Assembly: GCA_019096065.1 (NCBI GenBank)
Contig: JAGUCH010000001.1
Span: 11,842,001 to 11,906,000, forward strand
Direction: 5' to 3'
Length of the DNA: 64,000 nucleotides
Source: Paracyclopina nana
Lineage: Eukaryota; Arthropoda; Copepoda; Cyclopoida; Cyclopettidae
This document shows positions 51,062 through 63,500 of the stretch, in pieces. The notes beneath the pieces were generated by a model. The model made no database searches. It was not told the origin of the DNA and was given only the letters and a program-made list of their open reading frames with translations. The position numbers were made by a program, and so were the translations under genes. The stretch's first letter is position 1; each line of letters begins with the position of its first letter.

Positions 51062-52012
51062 TTATTGTAATAAGATTCCTCGTTCTTGACACTCTTGCCT
51101 TTTCATAGCCAAGTCTGCATGAGCCATTTGTAGTTGTATATCCATCAGGTCCGTTTCTCTTTTCAGTTTCTCGCTTTCAAGCTTGGCCTTTTCCACCAGT
51201 ACCTTGAACCGTTCTTGCTCACATCTGAGAGCCTCCATGTAAACCTCTCTCTCCAGCTGCTTGTTAGACAAAGACGAGCTCGTGGAGGGCAAAGATTGCT
51301 CCACTGAGTTTGAACTTGTGCGGCCAACTTCTAACTTTATGCCATCGTCGCTTTCTCTGTTGAGAAACATAGCAAAGCTGGGATCAACTTGGGCTCGTTC
51401 TTTCAGTTTACGGACCTTTTCGCGGATAATATCGAAATCCAGATTAATGGACTGGTCCTCCAATGGGTGCGGCTTTCCCTTGATTTTACTATACTGCTTC
51501 CAGTTTTGCCACTTTTTGGTAAACTTCTCATGCTTAATGGAAATAATGTTGTCAATCACTTCGTGAAACTCCCTCGAGATGGACTTCCAGAGTTCATTTT
51601 TGATCCTGGGATTGGTCACTTCATCAACGTTGTATTTGCTGACAAGGTACAGAAACAAGTCTCTCAGTGCATGATCCATGACATTCCAAACATTGTCCCC
51701 AATCTCGACATAAGAATACTTCTTGGCTGGTTCCGTCTCAACTTCTGGCTTGTCAGCAAACGAATCTTTTGCATCCGGGTCTGGAGGAGTGGAGGTAGCT
51801 TCCATCAGCCTCTTGCGCTTCGTCTTTCTTTGGTGCTTGATATTTTGCCACTTTTTGACGAGTCTACCTTTGGTGTGGCAATTGCCAGTGATACTGTTGT
51901 ACTCTTTCGTCACCTTTTGCCATAGACGGGCTTTTGTCGAACTCACTTCTTCAACGTCGACACCGAATTTGTCAATTAGCCTTGAGAGAAGGCTTTCATC
52001 AATGAACGCCAT
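51062..52012 (-). CDS. Myb/SANT-like protein with two DNA-binding-like modules and coiled coil (copy 1)
   Basis: A single open frame of 316 residues. Residues ~5-70 (LLSRLIDKFGV, ARLWQKVTKEYNSI, LVKKWQNIK) and ~105-175 (LRDLFLYLVSKYNVDEV, ELWKSISREFHEV, FTKKWQNWKQYSK) are two copies of a Myb/SANT-like helix set, each ending in the KKWQN-x-K signature seen in MSANTD and related families. Residues ~245-316 are a charged coiled coil (RCEQERFKVLVEKAKLESEK). The likely role is sequence-specific DNA binding as a dimer or oligomer in the nucleus; the target is unknown. CTTTTCCAG sits immediately before C-ATG, so a 5' untranslated exon is possible. Its neighbour at 52211-53065 is a paralog with one module. 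No named ortholog is recognised. Confidence 0.75.
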   Translation of the reverse strand: MAFIDESLLSRLIDKFGVDVEEVSSTKARLWQKVTKEYNSITGNCHTKGRLVKKWQNIKHQRKTKRKRLMEATSTPPDPDAKDSFADKPEVETEPAKKYSYVEIGDNVWNVMDHALRDLFLYLVSKYNVDEVTNPRIKNELWKSISREFHEVIDNIISIKHEKFTKKWQNWKQYSKIKGKPHPLEDQSINLDFDIIREKVRKLKERAQVDPSFAMFLNRESDDGIKLEVGRTSSNSVEQSLPSTSSSLSNKQLEREVYMEALRCEQERFKVLVEKAKLESEKLKRETDLMDIQLQMAHADLAMKRQECQERGILLQ

Positions 52013-52210
52013 GCTGGAAAAGATGTAAAAATTGTATTAATATCTTGAAACGTTAAATTCATGTGAATGTCAACAAAATCCATACTCTTTGAATTTTCTT
52101 TGCCAGAGCCTCATATTCATCAACATTATGCACGATTTCTGATGATTTCATATTTCTTTCAAATGCGTGGAGCCAGTTGATACTATTAAAGCTGACGTCA
52201 GTAGAGGATG

Positions 52211-53065
52211 TTACAGTCGAAGGCCTTTACTTTCGCACTCTTGCTTAAGGAGAATCAGTTCAAGCTGCGCTTTCTCAAGATTTACATCAGTTAGAGCAAT
52301 CTTTTTGTGCAGCTTGTCCTTGATTAGTTGCTGGTTGTCAGCACAGATCCTCCACTTTTCCCTCTCATAGTTTAAGCACTCAAGAGTTATTTCATGCTCA
52401 AGCCGCTTAATGCTCAATGCTGAAGCACTAGACTCTGTTCTACGAACCAAGAAGTCTTTTCTCCTTAATTTGGCTAATTGCTTTAGAGGGGCTTTAAAAC
52501 TCGTAGGTGGTTCATCACTGATTCTCGCTTCTGGCTGAGTGATAACAGCAGATTTTTCATCAATATTAAACAACACACTTTCATCTAGTTCTTGGTTGAT
52601 ATGTTCAAGCAGCTTTTGGCACTTTTCTCTCACAAGAGCTTCGGTCACTTCGCCGACAACATCGAAAGGATGCGACTTTTTTGACTGTTTGTTGTACTGC
52701 TTCCAATTATGCCACTTTCTTTTTATTTGAGGCTTTGAAATCATCACTTGTCCATTGGTAAAGGCATTGAAATCAGCAATTAGCTTCTCCCAAAGCTGTG
52801 ACTTCACTTTAGAGTCCATCACCTCTTCTATACGGTGCTTTTGAACAAGGAAAACAAGCAAGTCTCGGAGAGCATGGTTGCATTTGGACCACAAAGTGTC
52901 GCCCAATCCTTCAAAGTCCTCCTCCTCTTTGTATTCGGCGGTATTGCTGTCATCATGGCTCAGCACAATTTGGGAGGCCAAATTGTCTGAATTAGGAGGC
53001 TGTCCATCGTGTGTTAAGATGTAAACAAACTGCTGCGTGCCATCCTCTTTTGTATCCTCTGACAT
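52211..53065 (-). CDS. Myb/SANT-like protein with one module and coiled coil (copy 2)
   Basis: A single frame of 284 residues from the ATG at 53065 (MSEDTKEDGTQQFVYIL). After an acidic N-terminus comes one Myb/SANT-like module at ~60-140 (ALRDLLVFLVQKHRIEEV, QLWEKLIADFNAF, IKRKWHNWKQYNKQSKKSHPF). The C-terminal ~70 residues form a coiled coil (LEHEITLECLNYEREKWR, LKQECESKGLRL). The module and the coiled coil match copy 1 position by position (HALRDL, KWxNWKQY, KxHPx, QECxxxG), so the two genes are tandem duplicates about 200 bases apart. Divergent from FEM1 (start 53688). Function unknown beyond probable DNA binding; related families include domesticated Harbinger Myb-like proteins. Confidence 0.75.
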   Translation of the reverse strand: MSEDTKEDGTQQFVYILTHDGQPPNSDNLASQIVLSHDDSNTAEYKEEEDFEGLGDTLWSKCNHALRDLLVFLVQKHRIEEVMDSKVKSQLWEKLIADFNAFTNGQVMISKPQIKRKWHNWKQYNKQSKKSHPFDVVGEVTEALVREKCQKLLEHINQELDESVLFNIDEKSAVITQPEARISDEPPTSFKAPLKQLAKLRRKDFLVRRTESSASALSIKRLEHEITLECLNYEREKWRICADNQQLIKDKLHKKIALTDVNLEKAQLELILLKQECESKGLRL

Positions 53066-53687
53066 TTTCACGACTTATTTTGACAGCCGCCAAAATTGAA
53101 AAAATCAGCCCCACTTGAGACTGAAAATGGCAGTTTTCACTTTTGGGTAAAACTTCATATAGCTCCCTATTTTTTGTTTTTACCGACAAAAGTCACCAAA
53201 ATGACTGTAGAGAATTTCTTGATGGCTTTAATATTCGAAAATAAGGGGCTAGTTCAAGAGAGAAAAAATTCCTGGCACAAAAAAATGGCGTCTAGAGCGT
53301 CAGTTAGGAAGGCTAAAATATTGAACAACAGCTCAAAATACAAGCTTTTTACGATCTTTTTTAGGTATATTATGAAGTTGAATTTGGTCTATACTTTCAC
53401 TACATTTGGTAAATAGGATCAAATGTACCTCAATTATTTATCAAAGTTGTATATACATTTTTTGAATGAACAATCTATAAATATTAGCATGGTTTGTTAT
53501 ACAATTTTTTCTCCTATTTCGTTGATGCGAGTATTTTCGATCACGCATTTAAGCCAGATTATTACATTTTGATGCAACATTATGCAAATTACGGCATTTT
53601 GTGCAAGGTTTAGGCCTTTTTCGCTAATTTCTGCATAGAAACATTGGTCTGATCAACAATTAAAATAAATGTCAATTTTTCGCAAAA
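53066..53687. promoter_or_regulatory. Divergent promoter region, Myb/SANT-like copy 2 / FEM1
   Basis: 622 bases separate the two start codons on opposite strands, so both promoters lie here and may be shared. The stretch is AT-rich. No clear core motif was found. A plus-strand ORF at 53096-53416 is open but matches nothing. Confidence 0.45.
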
Positions 53688-55875
<2,188 letters not shown>

Positions 55876-56401
55876 TGAATTCTATAATTGTTGAAATATA
55901 TTTTTTTTACTAGCACAAAATGGCAAAATTTAATTTCATTGCCGATGTCTAGTGCTGAAATAATAATTGTTGCAAGCTTAAAGAAGTTTGAATTTTGGCG
56001 CCTTTTTAAGGCAGCTTTGGCAGGATTCGGCAACTAGAGCGATTTCGCGAAATTCTAGAAAACAGTAACTGTGCCTGAGCAGCATTTTCTAAGGTCATTG
56101 AAATCCATGTTAAATTGAAGAAACATACAATTTTCACCGTTTGGGGATACTTACAGATTGACACAAACTTAAATAAAATATTAATCTCGATTTTTAGTGC
56201 CAGAATGGCTTATGCAGGTAATTGTTAAAAGATTTAACAAAAAAAATATGTGATACAGATATTATTCGAACTGATTGTCAGTTTTCTGTTCCCCTAGCCA
56301 CCTTGCTTGCAGCCCAAAGACTTTTCTCGTGAGCTCATTTCTTGCTACATTTCACTTGATTATTGAGAGATTTGTGGCCGATTTGGTCTCTAATTAATCG
56401 T
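55876..56401. other. FEM1 to eIF1 intergenic region
   Basis: About 525 bases with the FEM1 3' end (no AATAAA; GAAATATA near 55900) and the eIF1 promoter and leader. AATAAA occurs near 56172 but is distant. No gene seen. Confidence 0.45.
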
Positions 56402-56910
56402 ATGTCCAACATCGTAAACCTCGATAAAATCGGTAAGACACTTGAGCCAATTCTCACTATTATGTAACGCACTTTTTGCTGTGGTGAAAAAATATGAAGC
56501 TGAAAAGGCGAGCGCTATGTCGAATACCGTAATTATTTCATTGATTTTCAGACCCCTTCGCTGATGCTGCCAAGGGAGACGAGAGCGGCGTTCAAGATGG
56601 TTTAGTCCATATTCGCATCCAGCAGAGAAACGGGCGTAAAACGTTGACCACCATTCAGGGACTCTCAGCCGAGTATGATTTAAAGAAAATCGTCAGAGCC
56701 TGCAAAAAAGTACGCTTGAAAATGTGTAGTTCACTCGACCTTTTATCACTAATTCGTTCCTAGGAATTCGCCTGCAATGGGACCGTAATTGAACATCCAG
56801 AATACGGAGAAGTTCTTCAGCTGCAAGGAGACCAGCGCACGAAAATTTGCGGGTGGCTGACCAAAGCTGGGCTGGTCAGGAGTGACCAGCTCAAAGTCCA
56901 TGGTTTCTAA
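56402..56910 (+). CDS. eIF1: Translation initiation factor eIF1 (SUI1)
   Basis: Three exons (56402-56432, 56552-56709, 56764-56910) encode 111 residues; human eIF1 has 113. The tail is almost invariant: IRIQQRNGRKTLTTIQG, KEFACNGTVIEHPEYGEVLQ, LQGDQRTKICGWL, ending DQLKVHGF. eIF1 binds the 40S subunit near the P site and controls start-codon selection. Start MSNIVNLDKIDPFADAAKGD matches the family. The stop codon is 478 bases from the oppositely oriented CASC3 stop. Confidence 0.97.
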
Positions 56911-57190
56911 ATTAATACGAGAAAAAGAAAATGCTCTTGATTTCTGCAACAACTGCAAGCTGACAAAGATGAGAGCTTGTTGGAAAGATGTGGTCACACG
57001 ACCTCACAAACGAAAAACACATTTTCTACCACTACTGCTGCAGCCATGTTTAGCTCCAATTAGTAATAACATTTCCCCCAATTATGATGAAGATGAAAAA
57101 ACTCTCTTTTTGGTTCCATTTTGATGTCCACATCAACTTGACACCTCGCTTTGCTTCCTTTCTCTCAATTAACGTTACAAGGAGTTGAAA

Positions 57191-57196
57191 AATAAA
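57191..57196 (+). terminator. Polyadenylation signal of eIF1
   Basis: AATAAA, 281 bases after the eIF1 stop codon. Confidence 0.6.
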
Positions 57197-57258
57197 CTGG
57201 ACGCCTTTTGTACACAACTCGTTCTCATTTTATGGTGAAGTCATCAATGTTTCAGAGT

Positions 57259-57264
57259 TTTATT
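57259..57264 (-). terminator. Polyadenylation signal of CASC3
   Basis: TTTATT on the plus strand (AATAAA on the minus), 125 bases beyond the CASC3 stop. It lies about 60 bases from the eIF1 signal, so the two transcripts end almost back to back. Confidence 0.6.
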
Positions 57265-57388
57265 TGGAATTGTTAACTATCGTCGTCACATAATTAATAA
57301 GTTGGTTAAAAGTTGGAGTTGATTAGAAGAAGGCCAAACATAATTAATAATAGTAATAGGACAGCTAAAATCATAGTAAATAGCGCTA

Positions 57389-59391
57389 CTAGGAAGTGAT
57401 AGCATTATTTGAGTCTGGCTGATGCTCCGAGTCCTCCACAACCTTCGAAGGGTCTACAATGGGGATGGCAGCCTTTGGCCTCTTATTCACCACCGGCCTA
57501 GCCATGATAGGGGCCTGAGCGGTGGGGCTAAAGTAGGTGACACCACCGTGAACCTGGGCGTAGCCTTGGCCAGCAGCGGCTGCGGCGAGTAAAACTTGCT
57601 CAGAGGTGACAGTGGGAGTGCCCAAGGGAGTGGCCAAGACAGAATCGTGTGATGACACTGCTCCAGGCACTGACACCAAGGGGAGAGTCACTGTCACGGG
57701 GACAGCTGCCACAGGCGCGAACTGCACGGGTGGCCCATAGTTGACCATGGGATCTAAGAAACCTGCGGTGGAAGTGGGAGTGACCACACCGGCAGGATTG
57801 GTCATAAAGGGGGCAGTGGGTGGAGGCCCGTTCGCAGCTGCTGGGAAGGTGGAGAATTGGCTAGAGGAGCCGTTCATGTACATCGTAGACGCATCCGCAT
57901 TATTGTCAAAACTGTTATTGTAGTAGTCGTTCCTCTTCAGCGATCCTCGAGGCTGCTGAGGCTGTTGTTGCCTCGAGTTCGAGTATCGCTTTGTATGAGT
58001 GTTGGTAGTTGTATTCGCGGATGGTGATCCGGCTGCGGCAGCCTTGTCAAAGTCTTGAATCTTCTTATGGCCATCGCTGCCGTTGCCCACGTTCTTCTTT
58101 TTCTCCTCGAGCTTGGTCTTGCTCAAGTCCTTCTCAAGGCTGTCAACGGTTGTCGTCTTGGCCTTTTGAGGCGCCCTAGTTTCCTTAGGGGGCCTCGTGC
58201 TTCGAGTGAGACCGCCTCGATTGCCGCCTCGGCCTCTACTATGCGATGAGCTATCTGGCTTGCGCTCTTGGTTGGGCCGCAATCCGGGTCCCTGATTTCG
58301 AGGTGGTCGCTGCGGAGGTTTCTCTTCCTCCGCCTCGCCAACTTTTTCTGCTTTTCCTGCGGGCTTAGTGGCAGGCTCGTAGGCTTCTTCATCCTCCCAG
58401 TTGCGAGTGTATTTGTTAGGGCCACGCCCATACCGCCTTCGTCGCCTCGCCCTGGGAGCGTTGTCTTCGTTGCGAATATCATAGCCATATGCTGACACCA
58501 ATTCCTCGCGAGTCTTCGGTAATTGCTCTCGCTCTTGGAACTTGTCGTGCCCCCATCTCTCGACGTTTTCGGAGCGTGGCACTCTTTTGGGCTTCTCTTG
58601 GGGCTCTTCAGGCTTCTCCTCGTCGTTGCTATCAATCCGGTCGTCGTGTTCGTAAAACATACCCTTTTTGGGAATGTACTGAGGATTCCTCTTGTCCTCA
58701 TCGTCGTCAACTTTGCCGCCTTTCTCTTCTTGCCCGTCACCTGCGCCCCTTTCTTCGTTCAGGACCTCCTCGGGATCATCGCTTACAGCCTCTTTTTCTT
58801 CAGCCTTGATATCCTCAATTTTCTCTTCCACTCCTTCAGATTCCTCAAGGGCCGAATCTTCAGCTGCGCTTTCATACTCGTGATCGCTCTGAAATAAATT
58901 ACATAATTCATTCAGCACTAGGCACATCTTTTTCTAGAACGAGCGTGAGAAGGCAAATTCTGAAAACTAATTTTTACTTTAAAAAAGAAGAAGAGCACGT
59001 TTTTAAGATCATCACTAGGTTCAATAGTAAAAGTAGCATTTTGTTACATAATTACTCTGCCAAGCTTCATAAGACATGCATAAAATCGCTACTAAGCTTT
59101 TTTAGGTTAGTAATTATATAAGCTTGACATAAAAAGCTTTCTAGGCCAAATCTTTGGCCAAGTGGGTGATTGAACAGATCTAAAATCCCTGTAGATACTA
59201 TAAAAGGCAAAAAGAGGCCGCAAAAATAGAAGATAGCCCATAAATGGCTCATTTGAAAGAAAATCTAGCAGGAAAACGTCGAAAAAATTAGCTTTCATTG
59301 GGCTTTATCTTACCCCGGTTTCGCTGATTTCTTCCTCTTCGTCTGAAGTTCCTCCTGACGCTCTTCGCCTTCGCCGACGTTTGTCCGACAT
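57389..59391 (-). CDS. CASC3: Exon-junction-complex core protein CASC3/Barentsz
   Basis: Two exons (59314-59391, 57389-58888) join in phase 0 to 525 residues. Exon 1 gives MSDKRRRRRRASGGTS followed by acidic residues, like the start of human CASC3. The Btz (SELOR) domain is in two parts: NPQYIPKKGMFYEHDD (~94-110) and ERWGHDKFQEREQLPKTREE with YGYDIR (~135-165). F104 and W138 correspond to the residues that contact eIF4A3 and the mRNA base in the exon junction complex. The rest is low complexity: an RGG-rich stretch (RGRGGNRGG), a Gln/Ala/Pro-rich region, and a conserved tail motif (QVHGGVTYFSP). Role: mRNA quality control, NMD and, in flies, oskar localisation. Frames read on the other strand are shadows of this biased composition. 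Confidence 0.92.
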
Positions 59392-59803
59392 TTTTCACTA
59401 GTTTAAAGGCGGAAAAGTTCTATTTTTTCCTTCAATTAGACGGGCTGAAATGGCAATTGCACTAGTTTGTTTACATTTTAAGCAGCCTTCTCACCCAGGA
59501 TCGGTTACTGCCCCGAGCCGGCACGAGAGATTACAAACGTGATTATAATATTCTTATTGAAACATGTTTGAATGCGGAAATAGAGGGTAATTGTCAATTT
59601 AATCAAAATTATGAAAAGCTAAAAAGTTATTATTTCTATTTAGACGATAAATTGGTAAAATGATTCTTCGACAAGAGCCTAAAAAGTGTTGCTCGTTGCT
59701 TCAGATGTTTCTAATTGGAGTTTCCAGAACGTTTCTGCTCAAACAATTGATTCTTGGGCAAAGTTCCTCAAAAAAACAAGGACCTTTTTATCAAGTTTTT
59801 TTA
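59392..59803. promoter_or_regulatory. CASC3 upstream region / MRPS26 3' flank
   Basis: About 410 bases between the CASC3 start and the MRPS26 stop, both on the minus strand. Contains the CASC3 promoter. A short GC-richer patch (CCCCGAGCCGGCACGAGAG near 59511-59529) stands out. No motif is firm. Confidence 0.4.
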
Positions 59804-59806
59804 TTA
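59798..59806 (-). terminator. Poly(A) signal overlapping the mS26 stop codon
   Basis: On the minus strand the reading AAT-TAA-TAA-AAA places AATAAA across the stop codon. If it is used, the 3' UTR would be only about 15-35 bases. Position may be off by one base. Confidence 0.5.
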
Positions 59807-60552
59807 ATTTTTCCGCTCTTCCAAAATTGATTCACTAGTTGTGGGAGGAACAGGAATTTTCTCTCGCTCTCTGGGAGGAACATTCAAAGATTTCGTCTCT
59901 CTTCCTCTATAAATAAAACCTTTGGTGTCAATGGCAAACTCATGGTCCACAGGATTGTCCAGAGCAATTTCAATGGCTCTTTCCAGATCTTCCAACTTGA
60001 TTCTCTGGTCCAATTCTTTGGACTCCTCACGAATCAATTGCTCAAGTTGCCGCTCTTTCACAAGCTTTTCCCTCTCAATGGCTAATAGTTCATTCCTGAT
60101 TTTCTCTTCGCGTTCGACAGCCTCTCGTTGCAGCCTCAGTTCACGTTGCTTGGCCACTCTGGCGTTTTCTAGCTCGTTCTCATCTAGAAGCTTGACATGT
60201 TCTTCCTCTTCTCGCTTGGCCTCTTCGATGGCAGCCGAGCCAACGTCTGAATGTCGCAGGAAGTCTTCGTATAGCAATTGCGAAATGGCTGACAGCCTTT
60301 CGCGATGCTGCCAACTGAGGGCCAACAATTGCTCAATGTCATCTGGTGGGGTGTGATCGGTTGGAGGAAGGAGAAATTTCTTGGAGGCAGCCGGGCCAAT
60401 CCACCTTGGCTTTTTGTGCGCCATGACACCTCCGCGATGTCTTACAATCTGAAAGGAGATTCTTGAGAAAACGGCATAGGCAAAAGCATGCTTCTTCTTA
60501 CCTGCAAATTCAGCTTTGGAGCTGCCAAAAAGACCGACCTAAAATTGGCCAT
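59804..60552 (-). CDS. mRpS26: Mitochondrial ribosomal protein mS26
   Basis: Two exons (60502-60552, 59804-60448) give 231 residues. Exon 1 (MANFRSVFLAAPKLNLQ) plus the next residues (IVRHRGG) form a basic, hydrophobic, acid-poor mitochondrial presequence. The mature part starts HKKPRWIGPAASKKF, is dominated by a long charged helix (ELENARVAKQRELRLQREAV, REEKIRNELLAIEREKL) and ends with LERAIEIALDNPVDHEFAID, which matches the conserved tail of MRPS26. It is a small-subunit (28S) protein of the mitoribosome. The stop codon is followed directly by TAAAAA, so the AATAAA signal overlaps the stop. Confidence 0.82.
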
Positions 60553-63500
60553 TTTACCACTGTTGTCACATTCAAGTTTATTTACTTTCGTGAAAAACAG
60601 CGCTACCAGCGTGCTTCGGCTACTTTTAGTACTTTGAATTACGTAACGTTTACACGTGGCCTCACTCAACCTTTCATAGCAATTTGCACGTCCCAGCGTC
60701 ATAAAAATGCAAAACAATTTAGGTAAATTAATCCTGAATTTTTAGCATGGGTCATTGACATTTAAGTTGCTTTATAACGTTGTCTACCTGATAATTAGGG
60801 AGGGCTTTAATCGTTAAATTAATTGCTCCAACCTTTCACGTACAGTGCAACGAAATTATTCTTCTCTTGGACCTGAGCTCACGCATTTTTTGTGCCTTTT
60901 TTGCTGCTGTTGCTGCAACTCTTAATGAGGTCATAATCTTAGTTTCAAATCTTTCTTAATTTTCACTGTTTTGTATTTTTCATGCCTTAAAAAACTGCTG
61001 CCGCAAATGTTTTCCCAATTTTTAGCATGCAAATGAAGCTGGCTAATAGTTTCATGATGAATAAAATTTTCCACCAAATTTCCTTGAGGCTTGACTAAAA
61101 AAGTGATATTACAAGATTGTTTACCTCCCAATTAGACATCTGTTCCCCGACATTTTTGGCCAAGGCATTTTTACCACGAGCAAAATGCAGCATTTTTTTC
61201 CACACACAAAAAAGTAAGATTTTGGCAGACAAACGATGTTTGCTCTCAAAGCTTTTGAAATTACTTCCACATGCGAATAAAAGAAAATAGCCTCAACATT
61301 TAATGCTTTGAGTAGCTTAATTTAGCTTTGGAATTATGACCTCTTTTCAGTTGAGCGCAAAAAAGTTCGCAACCTATAATTTTGAGGCTTGAAATTGCTC
61401 TCAATTTGGCCAAGATTCGCCAAATTTTATGCCACAAAATAGCACTGAGGGCAAATCACTAAAAAGGTCTAATTACCCCCAGACTCACAAAAATAGTGCT
61501 ACAATGGGTAAAATGTGTGACATGACGCTACCACAATTGGCCATAATTCACTTTTGTCATGCTAATGATGTGGTGAAACTTTCCACTAATTATAAAATGA
61601 TTTTGAAATCCAGTCTCATGCTTTGAATATTGAAAGTTGTAATTACGAAAACACAAAAAACCAGCTCTTGATTGCTTTGCATGCACCGGAAATTGCCACT
61701 GGCTCCGCCTGAAAAATGCTTTTATTTTCACTTTTTTCAAGTACTGCTACCACAATTTGTTGTTTGCCACTTAGGCAAAAGGGGAGGAGCAAAGTCACAA
61801 CAAAAGTTTACTTGGCAAAATCGATTTTGTCTACAACACAAAGAGGTACATGCTGATAAGAGCTAACGAAATCAATGAAATAGCGATACTGGATTTTAAT
61901 TAGATGAGCCTGCTAAGAGGTTAACAGAGGATTCATGGCTTCTTCCTTAGCACACACTTTCCAGATCTTCCGAGGCAAATGCTGAAGCGTAATGATTCAT
62001 GCATTCACCCCTTTGACTCAACTCAAATGAATCATTGGGCCAATTTTGAGGCGACTCAGCTATTGAGGCAGCTCAGCTTTTGAGGCAGCTCAGCCTATGA
62101 ACCAACTTTGCTTTAGAACTAGCTCAGCTTTGAAGTAGCTCAATTACTGAGGTAATGAAGAAACTGAGCTAACGACGCAATGCAGCTATTGAAGGAACTC
62201 AGCTAATGAGATAACTCAGCATATCAAGCAACTCAACTTTTTAAGAATCTCAGCCTTCTTTATTGTTCTAAAAAAATAGGGTGATATGATATCCCTGAAT
62301 TCGTTACTCTTATACATTTGAAGAATATTTTTTATTCTTTGATACACTTGTTTTCTGCATGCGCCAGCTGAGCTGATGGGGCATTTTACTAATGAGGTAA
62401 CCACAGCTAAGGCGCATGAAGTGTTCTCTTATCTGATGGTAAAAAAGAGGTTTCTTTGTAAATCTCCCACAGTGCATTTACCATTTCTCAGATTCGGCGA
62501 TAATGAGTTATTTATCTCGCGCACCAGATCTTGCATTTCTTTTTATTGAAAGTCAAGTCTTTCGCATGCGATTTTCCATGTGCAAAAATTAGCCATTGTG
62601 CGGCACCAGAATTTATCGCGCTTGATACACCCCACTGTTATTATGAGTTATGCACGGAAAAAAGGCGAATTTTTCCCAAAAAGGCAATTTAATACTAGTT
62701 GAGCTAATTAATAAGAGCCACTGCTGAAAGATAATCTGGATAAAGCAAACAAAGCAGGAAAGTGGTGCATTTTCTGACCCCCTTTTTTCATATCAAACCA
62801 AAAAGCTAGCCCTAATTTGGCAGTTGTTTCCTCCTCTGCCAAGCAATTAGAGTTGACGGTTTGCGAATGAAATTAGGGAGCTGATACCATTTTTGGATTT
62901 CAAAAAACAAGACTGAAACTGGCTTTTTTATTTTATTTTCTGGCGGTATGATATAAATGGGCCAGAGTTGTGTGCGACAAAATAACAGCCAGGCTTTCGC
63001 AAAATTACTCCTCCAAATTGAAATCATAAATACGTAATAAGCAAATGCATGATATTTGGTGCATTGATGCCGAAAAGTTTCCCTAAGAGGCATTTGCAGC
63101 CAGGCTACAGGTGATTTCTGTATAAGCAAAGAAAAATTTGGCAAGACAAACGATTTGATCATTCACTGCCAGGTTCTTCAACTTATGAAATGTCATCTGC
63201 TATTCTGCCTTTTAGTCCAGCGTGTTAGACAGTTTGATTTTAGCTCTCTTCATGCATATCACATTAATCTGAAAACAGAAGTGCTTCTTAACATGTCTTG
63301 GCAAAAGCTATAACAGGATCTATTGAATAGATGCCACAAGTGGCACAGCAGGTTTTTTCTACTACGTAACAAGCTGCTAAAATTTCAATATTACTGTCAA
63401 AAAAAAAAATAATTGTGGCATTTGGAAATCTTATGAGGGCTGCAAAAAACATAATGTAAACTGCTAGACCCGCTTTTTAGCAGCAGCAGCTCCCGTATTT

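Noticed and set aside
51389-51925. 178-codon ORF antisense to Myb/SANT-like copy 1
   Set aside because: Shadow frame of a real gene; no similarity to known proteins.
52083-52148. Possible N-terminal coding exon of Myb/SANT-like copy 1 (MKSSEIVHNVDEYEAL)
   Set aside because: Its donor phase does not fit the acceptor before the ATG at 52012, so it cannot be joined in frame.
58123-58740. Long alternative frames over CASC3 on both strands
   Set aside because: Caused by GC-rich, low-complexity coding sequence; only the frame with the Btz domain is conserved.
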